This document shows, one piece after another, positions 26,905 through 36,422 of a stretch of 64,000 nucleotides of DNA (its first letter is position 1; each line of letters opens with the position of its first letter). The DNA comes from Roseihalotalea indica. Its GTDB lineage: Bacteria > Bacteroidota > Bacteroidia > Cytophagales > Cyclobacteriaceae. A program made the translations under genes and the position numbers. The notes beneath the pieces were generated by a model. It was not told the origin of the DNA. It saw nothing but the letters and a program-made list of their open reading frames with translations, and made no database searches. The stretch lies in the NCBI RefSeq assembly GCF_022458895.1, contig NZ_JAINFL010000007.1, positions 124,001 through 188,000 on the forward strand. The letters are read 5' to 3'.

Positions 26905-29900
26905 ATGTTAATAACTCGTACCTTTTCTTTTTACAAGTGGCTGCTATTGGCTACTTTTCCCCTTGTATTCCTACTCAGTGAAAATTCACTGGCACAGCAC
27001 TACAGTTTTGCTCATTATTCGGTCGAAGAGGGACTTCCGCAAACCTCGGTTAATCATTTTGCTCAGGATCAATTCGGTTACCTCTGGATTGCTACTTCTG
27101 GTGGACTAAGCCGGTTTGATGGACGGGACTTTCAGAACTTTGGCATGCAGGATGGCCTCTCCAGCAGCTATGTAACCTATCTACTGGAAACCACCAACCA
27201 CCAACTGGCCATTGGCACCTACAATGGCCTTACATTGTACGATGGGCATACCTTTACCCAACATAAAATCACCAGCGAGAAAGGTAAATCACTGGAAGTT
27301 CGCAAGATCTTTGAACATCCTGACGGACGCCTTTTGCTTCTGTTGCCTCATAGCCAATTGGCTTTTTGGGATGGAGATACAACTACATTGCTACCGGTGC
27401 CGGATACCCTCCAGGAAAAATATCTTTCCGGTATGGTACAAAACCAGGACGGAACCTACTGGGCTACTACCTACGATGGTGACCTACTGAAATTTGATGG
27501 AACGCATTGGGAGTTTCTGCCAATAACCCACCCGGCGCATCCTAACTTTAACGGCTTGTACCAGGATAATTCCGGGAAATTATGGCTGATGGGCGAGCAG
27601 GGAATTTTCACCTATTATCCGGGGGATACATCATTTCAGCAGTTTCAGTTTACTGAGCCCATCAGTGGGATGGTCTTCTCACTAGAGCAGGACCAGACCG
27701 GGCGCATGTGGGCGGCCACTTCTAATGGTATTTTTTATTTCATGCCCGATAGTGGAAAAATAGATCACAACAGCTACGGGCTGGACGGCTCAGTGGTACG
27801 AGATATTTTTGAAGATCGGGAGGGAAATCTCTGGTTTGGGGCGTACGACGATGGCGTATTCAAATTCAGGGGTGAAACCTTTACTTATCTGCGTACCGAA
27901 CACGGAATGTACGAGAAGTCCACTTTCTCTATTCTTAAAGACCGGCGTGGTGACTATTGGTTTGGTCATATTTCCGGAGGCATTGATCGTTACGATGGTG
28001 AGCAGTTTTATCACTATGGGGAGGCTGAAGGTTTGTCGAACGAGTTTATTCACTGCAGTGTGGAAGATAGCATCGGAAACCTCTGGTTCGGGTCTATGTA
28101 CGGACTAATACGTTACGATGGCACCTCTTTTACCAATATGCCCCCAGATGCTTTGCCGAATAATAAAGTGTTATCCGCTTACAAAGATCAGTCAAACCGG
28201 CTATGGTTTGGCACCGGGCAAGGTCCGGTACTGTATCAGCAGGGGAAGTTTCTATCCCTGATAAAATCAGATGGCGAGCGCTTTTCACATGCTATATCAA
28301 CCATTCGGCAACTTAAAGATTCACGCATGGTCTTCGGGACCAACGAAGGTATCTACATTTTGGATGACGATGTAGTTCGTCCGTTACTAGAATCGCACTC
28401 GTCTCAAAACGAGTACATTTTAACCATGGTGGAGGATAATGCTGAAAATCTCTGGTTTGCCACGATCAATGGTTTGCTGTATCGCTTTAATCTGCCGAGC
28501 AAGAAACTGGTAATGATGCATGAGCACTCGGATGTGCCACCCGGCATGGTGTATACCATGGCAATAGCTCAAGATGAAAGCCTGATAATGGGTACTCAGC
28601 GCGGGGTATTTCGGCTATTGCTAGACGATAAAGGAGAGGTACAGAAGATGCTCAGTTACGGAAAGCAGGATGGCTTTCTGGGCATGGAGGCTAACTCCAA
28701 TGCTACCTTGGTGGAAGAAGATGGGAGTATCTGGATAGGCACCGTGGATGGCGTATATAAATTCAAACCCAACACGCTGGATGCTACTATGCTACCGGTA
28801 ATTCCTCACCTCACCGGCGTTCAGCTTCATTACCAGTCGGTTGACTGGGAGAAGTGTACTGATAGTATACGATCGTGGTTTCAGATTCCGGTAAATCTGG
28901 AACTGTCTCATAAGCAAAATCACCTCATTTTCACCTATCAGGCAGTTAGTTTGCAGAATGCCGACAAAGTGAAATACCAGTTTAAGCTGGCTAACTTTGA
29001 TGAAGAGTGGTCGCCCATCACCGATCGTACGGAAGCAGTGTATGCCAATATTCCGCCTGGAGAATATCAGTTTCAGGTAAGAGCGCAGAACAGCCAGGGA
29101 GCCTGGAGTTCTCCCATTCAGTTTTCGTTTAAGGTGGCTCCGCCTTTCTGGCAAACCTGGTGGTTTTACCTGGTGCTAGCAACCTTCATTGCCGTATTAA
29201 TTCGCCTGTATGCGCTATGGAATCTGCGGAACGAGCGTAGCCGTCGGCGAGAACTGGAACAGGAAGTGCATAAGCGCACAACAGAAATTCAGACCCTGAA
29301 TAATAGCCTGGAAGAGCGAGTGCTTCAGCGCACATATGAATTGGAAGCTTCAACGCGACAATTAGAAAAAGAAGTACAGTTACGCATGAAGCATCAGGAG
29401 CAGGTGGTTCGGCAGGAGCGCGAGTATCGCTTATTGGTGAACAACCTTCGGGAAATGATTTTCAAAACAGACCTGAAAGGAAACTTTACCTTTTTAAATC
29501 CACAGTGGGAGGAATTTACCGGGTACGCAGTAGCTGAGAGTCTGGGGCATCATTTTGTAGAGATTCTGCACCCCGAAGAGCGCAACCGGCACGTTAGTGC
29601 TCAACTGGAAATGCTGGATGGAAAAATCCCTTACATTGAAGATGAGTTACGCCTGGTAAAGAAAAATGGAGCCATTGTCTGGGGAAAACTATCTGCTCGG
29701 GTTGAGCGGGATGAGGATGGTAGTATGACGGGGTTTAGTGGCAGCCTGATGGATATTGACCAACGCAAGCGCGCAGAGTTTGCCCTGCGGGGAAGTGAAG
29801 AAAAGTACCGCTTTCTGGCTGAAAACACTCAGGATATTATCACCTTGCAGGATCTGGACATGTATTATACCTACGTCTCGCCCCGTATCAAGGAAGTTGC

Positions 29901-30792
29901 CGGGCACGACCCGGAAGATCTACTGGGAAAGATGTCCTTCGATTTTATGCATCCGGACGATCTTGAGCACTACGAGGCGTTTCGGCAGAAAGTCATTGAG
30001 CAACGCACATTGGACGGTACCACCTTGCGGTTTAAGACCAAATCAGGTGATTATCACTATTACGAAACCTTTCTGAAGCCTATTCTTGATGAAAACCAGC
30101 GACCGGTACACTTCATTTCTTCCAGCCGTGATGTGACGGATAAAGTAAAGCTGACACAGGAGATAGAAAAAGTGCGGAAGAAAGTAGCCCAGGATTTTCA
30201 CGATGAAATGGGAAACAATCTGGCTAGCATATCCGTGCTTTCGCAGATTATTCAGAGCAAACTGGGCCACCAAACCAATGGTATTGGCAGCCTGCTGGCT
30301 AAAATTGATACCGCTTCAAAAAACCTCTTCTACGGCACCCGGGATTTTATCTGGGCTATTGACCCGAAGAATGATAACGTGCAGGAGGTATACTTTAACC
30401 TGAAGGATTTTGGAGATGAACTGTTCGAGAATACCGGGGTGGTTTTTCTGGCAAACTTTGAGCCCTGCGAAGGTCAGCAAAGCCTTAAACTACCTTCGGG
30501 CTGGAGCCGGCAGATTGTGCTGATCTTTAAAGAAGCTTTAACGAATGCATTAAAGTATGCCAAAGCGCACACGGTACAACTGGAATTCCGAGTGTGTGAT
30601 GATGCATTTGAGGCCACCTTGCAGGATGATGGCGTGGGATTTGATCTTCAGGCAGTGCATCAGCCTTTCCGAGGTATCAGAAATATGCAAGACCGAGCCA
30701 AAAAAATTAATGTGGATTTGCAGTTAGACTCCAGGTGCCAGCGCGGAACTGCCATCCAGCTAAAAGGAAAAATCACCCAAATTGGGGTATAA
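26905..30792 (+). CDS. Two-component sensor kinase: reg-propeller, Y_Y_Y, PAS-PAS, HisKA_3
   Basis: A 1295-residue membrane sensor. After the signal sequence (about 1-31) come periplasmic propeller repeats with LWFGT/LWIAT motifs (about 32-650) and a Y_Y_Y domain (about 680-750; YQFKLANFDEEWSP, IPPGEYQFQVRA). One membrane helix follows at 751-772, then a coiled coil, two PAS domains (about 837-955 and 963-1080) and a HisKA_3-type kinase core. Phosphoacceptor His1099 is in AQDFHDEMGNN; the ATPase has N box EALTNALKYA and G box DDGVGF. It probably senses a glycan or related ligand. The response regulator is a separate gene downstream, unlike hybrid HTCS proteins. ATG 26905 is preferred to TTG 26893. 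Confidence 0.93.
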   Translation: MLITRTFSFYKWLLLATFPLVFLLSENSLAQHYSFAHYSVEEGLPQTSVNHFAQDQFGYLWIATSGGLSRFDGRDFQNFGMQDGLSSSYVTYLLETTNHQLAIGTYNGLTLYDGHTFTQHKITSEKGKSLEVRKIFEHPDGRLLLLLPHSQLAFWDGDTTTLLPVPDTLQEKYLSGMVQNQDGTYWATTYDGDLLKFDGTHWEFLPITHPAHPNFNGLYQDNSGKLWLMGEQGIFTYYPGDTSFQQFQFTEPISGMVFSLEQDQTGRMWAATSNGIFYFMPDSGKIDHNSYGLDGSVVRDIFEDREGNLWFGAYDDGVFKFRGETFTYLRTEHGMYEKSTFSILKDRRGDYWFGHISGGIDRYDGEQFYHYGEAEGLSNEFIHCSVEDSIGNLWFGSMYGLIRYDGTSFTNMPPDALPNNKVLSAYKDQSNRLWFGTGQGPVLYQQGKFLSLIKSDGERFSHAISTIRQLKDSRMVFGTNEGIYILDDDVVRPLLESHSSQNEYILTMVEDNAENLWFATINGLLYRFNLPSKKLVMMHEHSDVPPGMVYTMAIAQDESLIMGTQRGVFRLLLDDKGEVQKMLSYGKQDGFLGMEANSNATLVEEDGSIWIGTVDGVYKFKPNTLDATMLPVIPHLTGVQLHYQSVDWEKCTDSIRSWFQIPVNLELSHKQNHLIFTYQAVSLQNADKVKYQFKLANFDEEWSPITDRTEAVYANIPPGEYQFQVRAQNSQGAWSSPIQFSFKVAPPFWQTWWFYLVLATFIAVLIRLYALWNLRNERSRRRELEQEVHKRTTEIQTLNNSLEERVLQRTYELEASTRQLEKEVQLRMKHQEQVVRQEREYRLLVNNLREMIFKTDLKGNFTFLNPQWEEFTGYAVAESLGHHFVEILHPEERNRHVSAQLEMLDGKIPYIEDELRLVKKNGAIVWGKLSARVERDEDGSMTGFSGSLMDIDQRKRAEFALRGSEEKYRFLAENTQDIITLQDLDMYYTYVSPRIKEVAGHDPEDLLGKMSFDFMHPDDLEHYEAFRQKVIEQRTLDGTTLRFKTKSGDYHYYETFLKPILDENQRPVHFISSSRDVTDKVKLTQEIEKVRKKVAQDFHDEMGNNLASISVLSQIIQSKLGHQTNGIGSLLAKIDTASKNLFYGTRDFIWAIDPKNDNVQEVYFNLKDFGDELFENTGVVFLANFEPCEGQQSLKLPSGWSRQIVLIFKEALTNALKYAKAHTVQLEFRVCDDAFEATLQDDGVGFDLQAVHQPFRGIRNMQDRAKKINVDLQLDSRCQRGTAIQLKGKITQIGV

Positions 30793-30833
30793 AAAAAGTG
30801 CCCATCATCTGTTTAAACTACGTATAAACCAGT

Positions 30834-31478
30834 ATGACCCCTCCAACCATGTCCATTGAAGAAACCAATATTATCATTATTGAAGATAATGATGTCGTTC
30901 GGGAAGGCTTTGCTCTGCTCATCAGCAGTGTAAGCCAGCACCGCGTTGTAAACACCTATGTAACCTGCGAAGATGCCATTAAAAACTTGTCATACGACCG
31001 GCCGGATATCATTCTAATGGACCTGGAGCTGCCCGGAATGCACGGCGTTGATGGTATTCGGAAAATCAAAAAGCTAGTGCCTGAAGTTAACATCCTGGTA
31101 ATTTCAGTGCACACCAACAGCGAACTGGTTTTTCAGGCACTGTGCAACGGAGCCAGCGGTTACATTACCAAAAATGCCGGACACTCTAAAATCCTGGATG
31201 CCATCACCGAAGTGAAAAAAGGGGGCGCCCCCATGAGCAGTCAGATTGCCCGGATGGTGGTGCAATCCTTTCAGAAAAGCACTGATTCGCCATTAACGTC
31301 GCGGGAAACTGAAGTACTGGAGCTGCTGGCCAAGGGTAAAAGTTACTCAGCCATTGCCAATGATTTATTTGTCCACAAAGAAACCATCAAATCACATATC
31401 AAGAATATTTACGGTAAGCTACAGGTTAATAGCAAAGCCGATGCTATTGAAAAGGCCATCAAACAGCGACTTATTTGA
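30834..31478 (+). CDS. LuxR/NarL-type response regulator
   Basis: A 214-residue DNA-binding response regulator, the expected partner of the kinase that ends 41 bp upstream. The receiver domain (about 12-130) has the acidic pocket IIEDND (18-20) and phosphoacceptor Asp63 in ILMDLELPG. A LuxR-type helix-turn-helix is at about 150-210 (LTSRETEVLELLAKGKSYSAIA, HKETIKSHIKNIYGKL). The start may be ATG 30834 or 30849. Its targets could include the SusC/SusD locus at 33200, but nothing in the sequence proves this. Confidence 0.93.
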   Translation: MTPPTMSIEETNIIIIEDNDVVREGFALLISSVSQHRVVNTYVTCEDAIKNLSYDRPDIILMDLELPGMHGVDGIRKIKKLVPEVNILVISVHTNSELVFQALCNGASGYITKNAGHSKILDAITEVKKGGAPMSSQIARMVVQSFQKSTDSPLTSRETEVLELLAKGKSYSAIANDLFVHKETIKSHIKNIYGKLQVNSKADAIEKAIKQRLI

Positions 31479-31547
31479 TTGATAATCAGGGTATAATAAT
31501 TTTGGACTGCCGATAGTGAATGGAATGATTTGGCCTGCCTCATCTTT

Positions 31548-32588
31548 TCAAAAAATCATATTATCATTCTCCTCTATAGCCGGTACCGGAAGCTGAGTAC
31601 CCTCTTCCCGGTTGGCCACATAGGGAACCGTGCCTTTAAAGTAAAAAGTCTCATCGGGATAATTAAGAATAATTGATGTATCCAGAAAGAGGGTACTTCC
31701 AATGCTCCCCATGCGTGTAATATCCTGACTTACAGGAGTCATCGTATAGTTTCGCTGGAACGGAACAACCGCTGGGACTTCCAAAAATCGCTTGTTACCA
31801 ATCTGTACAGAAGCAACCTGCCCACTACGGCCCGCTACGGCTCCGCTGTATCCGATGCCAATCTTGGTAACTATCCGTTGGGTAAGCATCGTCTTGGCTA
31901 ATGAGTCGGTTATCTGAAGCATCAGAGAATTATTAAAACCGAGGTCGAGCATAAAATGGGCATCTAATGTACCGTTAGCTCCCTGGATTGTTGCCGTAAG
32001 ATATGGCTTCTGCTCTATCACCCGCATAGGCATTTTGTGAAAATCTTGAGGTGGCAGAAAGTCGCGGTGCTGATGCAGGCGAAGCACCCGGCCGGGGTAG
32101 TCTATCTCTACCACAAAACTTCGGAAGAGGGTAGCCCCTAACACCCCGTGCACCTCTAAACCACCAAACGTATGGCGGGGAAAAGGGCTTTTATCCAGCA
32201 CTACCATGCCGATCCGGTCAGAGGCTGCCCCAGAAAGGTGAAGCGATGTGCCATTAATAATAGTGGCTTGCACTGCTTTACCTGATCCTACACCACGAAA
32301 GCTAATCTGACGGCCCAGTTCCAAAGGCAAATCCTTGATATAGGCTCGTTTAAAAATTACCGGATTACTGGTTCCGTTGTCTAGAAGAAAGTTCATTGAC
32401 TTCTTTCCGGCAATTACTGCTTCTACAATAATAAGATTATCAACCAGGGTAAACGGTACTTCTGCGCTGGATAGCCCATTGGTCAGGTGGAAAATATGCT
32501 GCGTGCGTCCAAAACTATTAAGCGAGCCGGAAAGGCATAGAAGCACCAGACAAAATAATTTTGTGAGAGAGGGGGAGGTATAACACAT
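31548..32588 (-). CDS. Exported retropepsin-like aspartic protease family protein
   Basis: A 346-residue protein with signal peptide (about 1-27) and two clan AA aspartic-protease-like halves. Each half has a weakly conserved active-site motif: D70-N-G-T in FLLDNGTSNPVI and D215-L-G in FMLDLGFNNSLM. Usual motifs are DTG/DSG; here Asn and Leu replace the middle residue. Similar exported two-domain proteins are common in Bacteroidota and their peptidase activity is largely unproven. It is convergent with the response regulator gene and stands alone. Confidence 0.8.
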   Translation of the reverse strand: MCYTSPSLTKLFCLVLLCLSGSLNSFGRTQHIFHLTNGLSSAEVPFTLVDNLIIVEAVIAGKKSMNFLLDNGTSNPVIFKRAYIKDLPLELGRQISFRGVGSGKAVQATIINGTSLHLSGAASDRIGMVVLDKSPFPRHTFGGLEVHGVLGATLFRSFVVEIDYPGRVLRLHQHRDFLPPQDFHKMPMRVIEQKPYLTATIQGANGTLDAHFMLDLGFNNSLMLQITDSLAKTMLTQRIVTKIGIGYSGAVAGRSGQVASVQIGNKRFLEVPAVVPFQRNYTMTPVSQDITRMGSIGSTLFLDTSIILNYPDETFYFKGTVPYVANREEGTQLPVPAIEENDNMIF

Positions 32589-33199
32589 GAGGGGATAGTA
32601 TTGTTGTTTACTATAATGTACCCTGATCTCTCTGATAAAGATATAGCGCGATTGTAGGGTTTTTTTAACGGGAGGTATACCTACAATAGGGGGGTAAAAC
32701 AGCGTACTTATTGGTAAAGAGGGTTAAAACACCATTATTTTTACCCCAGTTTAGGGTACTGGTACGGGCTAACACGTAACCCGGTAAGGGGGATGAAAAG
32801 ATGGGTTTGAGTGATTCAATCAATAATTATATCCCCCAAAATGAGGGATAAAACTATTTAATAAAACAGGACTATTTTAGAAAATGTTATCATTCGATGG
32901 TGATTAGGTGAGTTGTCAAATTGTCAAAAATAGACTTTGGCTAAAATTCTGTTTTTCTGTATAAACTAGGTTAAATAGGAATACCAAAGTAGTTAATGAA
33001 AAAAATCACTCTAATAAAAAGTAAAGAAATCGCAGTAATTATCACTCTTCACCCTGAAATAAAAAAATACCTGAGTTTACGGGATATCCTCTCAGTGTAA
33101 TATTATCCACCTTTGTACATTGGTTTGTTAGGCATGCCGCATAAATCGCCTTGCAGAGCAAACTTTTTACCATGTTTGATCTTTTAACTGATCCGTTTT
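32589..33199. other. Long AT-rich intergenic region upstream of SusC (locus 1)
   Basis: 611 bp without a credible gene. It holds a short perfect palindrome AGGTATACCT (near 32673), three copies of a G-rich 12-mer (separate entry), and nested inverted pieces such as CGGG...CCCG around 32767-32790. No full-consensus promoter was found; TTGGTTTG near 33119 is one mismatch from TAnnTTTG. It is probably the control region of the SusC/SusD operon. Confidence 0.6.
32689..32854 (+). repeat. Three direct copies of a GRGGGNTAAAAC motif
   Basis: GGGGGGTAAAAC at 32689-32700, GAGGGTTAAAAC at 32719-32730 and GAGGGATAAAAC at 32843-32854, same orientation, start-to-start spacings 30 and 124 bp. They may be binding sites for a regulator of the downstream SusC/SusD genes. 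Confidence 0.4.
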
Positions 33200-36100
33200 A
33201 TGAAAGTAAAATTTTACCGCTTTGCTATTGGCGTTTGTTGCTGCATGTGGATGGCGGTGGCAGGATACGCACAATCTACCGTATCCGGGCAGGTGACTTC
33301 TTCGGAAGATGGAAGTGGCTTACCCGGAGTTAATGTCATTGTTAAAGGAACTTCTGCCGGTACCGTCACGGATATCGATGGCAACTATCGCTTAAGTGTA
33401 CCCCAGAATGGCACTACACTCACGTTTTCCTTTATCGGCTACCAAAGCCAGGATGTTGAGATCGGCAGCCGATCTACTATTGATCTGAAACTAATTCCCG
33501 ATACTAAACAGCTTTCTGAAGTAGTAGTAACGGCTATTGGCATTGAGCGAAACGAGCGAGCTTTGGGTTATTCAGTAGAGAACCTTCAGGGCGAGCAGAT
33601 ACAACAAGTATCCGAGCCAGACCCGCTGCGAGCATTGCAGGGAAAAGTTCCGGGCGTTAACATCAGTAGTTCTACGGGTGCTCCGGGTAGTGCTACCCGG
33701 GTGCTTATTCGCGGGCAGTCTTCTTTTTTGGGAAACAACGAGCCTCTCTATGTGGTGGATGGAACCCCTTATTTTGCTGAGCAGTATACTTCTTACAATC
33801 AACTAACCGGCGGGGCCTCGTACGCATCTCCGCTAGCGGCATTAGATCCAAATGCTATAGAATCTATTTCGGTGTTAAAAGGAGCTGCCGCTGCGTCATT
33901 ATATGGCTCTCGGGCCGGTAATGGCGTAATTGTGATAACTACTAAATCGGGAAGCCCCAAGTTATCGCGGAAAGGACTAGAAGTATCGTTTAGCAGTTCG
34001 TATTCAATAGAGCAAATTGGTAACCTTCCTGATTACCAAAATACCTATGGTAACGGAACGGAATTTCAGTACAGATCAGGTTCTAACGGTTCCTGGGGTT
34101 CACCCTTTGCCTGGTACGATTCGGTAGAAGTTTGGCCGGCTTACAAAGATGCGTACCCCGAATTATTTGGCGACAGTATTCCTTACGTTGCTCAACCGAA
34201 TAATGTAAAGGATTTATTCCGCGATGGCTTTGTACTTGATAACTCGGTCACTATTCAGGGAGGTAGCGAAAATACGTCGTTTAGCTTAACGGCCTCGCAC
34301 CTGAAAAACGAAGGATATATTCCCGAAGCAGACTTTACCCGCACCAGCCTCTCCATAGGAGCTCAGTCAACATTGGAGAATGGGTTGCGGGCCGGAGGTA
34401 ATCTGTCGTACTCGGTTTCCGAACAAAACGGGCCCATCTTCGGTGAGTCCGGAGCTAGTGATCCGGCAGCGGCGTCTTCTTTTGCCCGCACCTTATGGCT
34501 GGGGAGAACATGGAATATGAACCTTCCGTATCAGGATAAGGCCGGTAACTCCCTCTTCTTCACCAATCAGGATAACCCGCTCTGGTCCTGGAAAAACAAT
34601 GGAGTCACCAGCGATCTGGATCGCCTAACCGCCAATGCTACCCTGGGGTATGATATTACCGACTGGTTAAGTGTAGATTACCGCATTGGTATTAATGAGT
34701 TTACAGACCGCCGGCAGCAGGTTTGGAATGAAGGTTCTGTGGCCTTCGGAGGTTCTGGTGCCGTGATAGACCACGATATCTATCGTCAGGAAATAGAATC
34801 TAACTTCATCGTGACGGTGGAGCGCGATCTGAGTGAGTCGCTTTACTTTAAAGGCTTGGTTGGTCATAATATCAACCAGCGTAAGGAAGAACAGCAGAAA
34901 GTGCAGGGCGTGGATATCATTGCCCCTGGCATCTTCGATCTGGATAATACAGTGAACGTAACGGCCATTGGAGGCGACTTTCTAAAACGCCGTTTGATGG
35001 GAATCTATTCCGACCTTACTTTCGGGTACAATGATTTTATCTACCTGAACCTTACCGGCCGTACCGACTGGTCGTCTACTCTACCTGCTGATAAGCGCAA
35101 CTATTTTTATGGCTCAGCCAGCGCTTCCGTCATTTTTACCGAATGGCTGGAGACTGACGAGAACATTTTCTCTCAGGGAAAACTACGGTTGAGTGTAGCC
35201 CGGGTAGGAAATGATGCCGATCCGTATCAGCTCACAAACCTGTTTTCAGTAAACCGAGGCGCCAGTTCTAATTTGATTGCCTCTATACCTGATAACGACT
35301 TGCCTTTTAACGGGCAGCCCGGCATCACACGCGATCCCATTGCGTTTGACCCGAATCTTAACCCGGAATTTACCGATGAGTTTGAAGTAGGAACCACGCT
35401 GGATTTCTTCCTGGGAAGAATCGTGCTGGACTTCACCTACTACGATCGGGAAACGTATGATCAGATTGTAAACGTAAGCGTGCCGGAAAGCTCTGGCTTC
35501 CAGCAACTCGTGACCAATGCGGGTAGCATTGAAAATAAAGGAATAGAAATCGGCTTAAACTTGGTACCTCTGCAACTGAACAATGGCCTTCGTTGGGATA
35601 TCTTCGGTTCGTTTACCAAAAACCAGAGCAAGGTGCTCGAGATTCCCGAAGGGCTCGATCGCTTCAATGTTCGGAACCTGTTTGGTGGAGGAGTAACCCC
35701 CGTTATTGAACCAGGACAGCCCTACGGTATTCTGCGCGGTTCGGTCAGTGCCCGGGATGATGAAGGCAACCTGCTGATTGACCCCGCCGATGGTATGCTG
35801 TTTGAAGCACTGAATCAGGCCAAGATCGGTGATCCCAATCCGGATTTTCTGTTAGGAGTAACCAATACCATCTCTTTCAAAGGATTCACACTGCGGGCAC
35901 TAATTGATTACCGTCATGGCGGAGATATTTACACTACTACCGTAGAGCGATTATTGGGCCGTGGGGTAACCAAAGATACCGAAGATCGGGACGCTTCGCG
36001 TATTGTGCCGGGCTTCTTAGGTGATCCGAACACCGGCCTGCCTCTGCTGGATGAAAATGGAAACAAGATCCCTAATACCATACAGGTTAGTACCAACGAC

Positions 36101-36421
36101 CTTTACTTTCAGAACGGAGGTGGCTCTTTCGGTATTAATGCTGAAGATGAATGGACGGTCTACGATGGTACAGTCGTTCGTCTACGGGAGGCCTCTATCG
36201 GTTATACGCTACCCCAATCGATGCTGGAGACGCTTCCCTTTGGCCGGGTAACGCTCACCTTTACCGGGCGTAACCTGTGGTACAACGCACCGAATATGCC
36301 GGAGTACACCAATTTTGACCCCGAAGTCAATGGCTTTGGATCTACCAACACCCAGGGGATTGAATATGCCTCAGCGCCCACCACCCGACGGTTCGGGGTC
36401 AACCTCAATGTGACATTCTAA
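33200..36421 (+). CDS. SusC/RagA-type TonB-linked outer membrane transporter (locus 1)
   Basis: A 1073-residue outer membrane importer that takes up oligosaccharide or peptide ligands with its SusD partner, driven by TonB. Order of parts: signal peptide (1-25), carboxypeptidase-D-regulatory-like domain (about 27-113; SGLPGVNVIVKGTSAGTVTD), plug (about 118-235; RALQGKVPGVNI, GSRAGNGVIVITTKSG), beta-barrel to the end with the usual terminal Phe (FGVNLNVTF). No STN domain is present, so it is not expected to signal to a FecR. The SusD gene starts 1 bp after its stop. Confidence 0.95.
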   Translation: MKVKFYRFAIGVCCCMWMAVAGYAQSTVSGQVTSSEDGSGLPGVNVIVKGTSAGTVTDIDGNYRLSVPQNGTTLTFSFIGYQSQDVEIGSRSTIDLKLIPDTKQLSEVVVTAIGIERNERALGYSVENLQGEQIQQVSEPDPLRALQGKVPGVNISSSTGAPGSATRVLIRGQSSFLGNNEPLYVVDGTPYFAEQYTSYNQLTGGASYASPLAALDPNAIESISVLKGAAAASLYGSRAGNGVIVITTKSGSPKLSRKGLEVSFSSSYSIEQIGNLPDYQNTYGNGTEFQYRSGSNGSWGSPFAWYDSVEVWPAYKDAYPELFGDSIPYVAQPNNVKDLFRDGFVLDNSVTIQGGSENTSFSLTASHLKNEGYIPEADFTRTSLSIGAQSTLENGLRAGGNLSYSVSEQNGPIFGESGASDPAAASSFARTLWLGRTWNMNLPYQDKAGNSLFFTNQDNPLWSWKNNGVTSDLDRLTANATLGYDITDWLSVDYRIGINEFTDRRQQVWNEGSVAFGGSGAVIDHDIYRQEIESNFIVTVERDLSESLYFKGLVGHNINQRKEEQQKVQGVDIIAPGIFDLDNTVNVTAIGGDFLKRRLMGIYSDLTFGYNDFIYLNLTGRTDWSSTLPADKRNYFYGSASASVIFTEWLETDENIFSQGKLRLSVARVGNDADPYQLTNLFSVNRGASSNLIASIPDNDLPFNGQPGITRDPIAFDPNLNPEFTDEFEVGTTLDFFLGRIVLDFTYYDRETYDQIVNVSVPESSGFQQLVTNAGSIENKGIEIGLNLVPLQLNNGLRWDIFGSFTKNQSKVLEIPEGLDRFNVRNLFGGGVTPVIEPGQPYGILRGSVSARDDEGNLLIDPADGMLFEALNQAKIGDPNPDFLLGVTNTISFKGFTLRALIDYRHGGDIYTTTVERLLGRGVTKDTEDRDASRIVPGFLGDPNTGLPLLDENGNKIPNTIQVSTNDLYFQNGGGSFGINAEDEWTVYDGTVVRLREASIGYTLPQSMLETLPFGRVTLTFTGRNLWYNAPNMPEYTNFDPEVNGFGSTNTQGIEYASAPTTRRFGVNLNVTF

Positions 36422-36422
36422 T

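Noticed and set aside
33151..33333. Short frame overlapping the SusC locus 1 start
   Set aside because: Out of frame with SusC, no ATG start, and content is just the SusC signal region in another frame.
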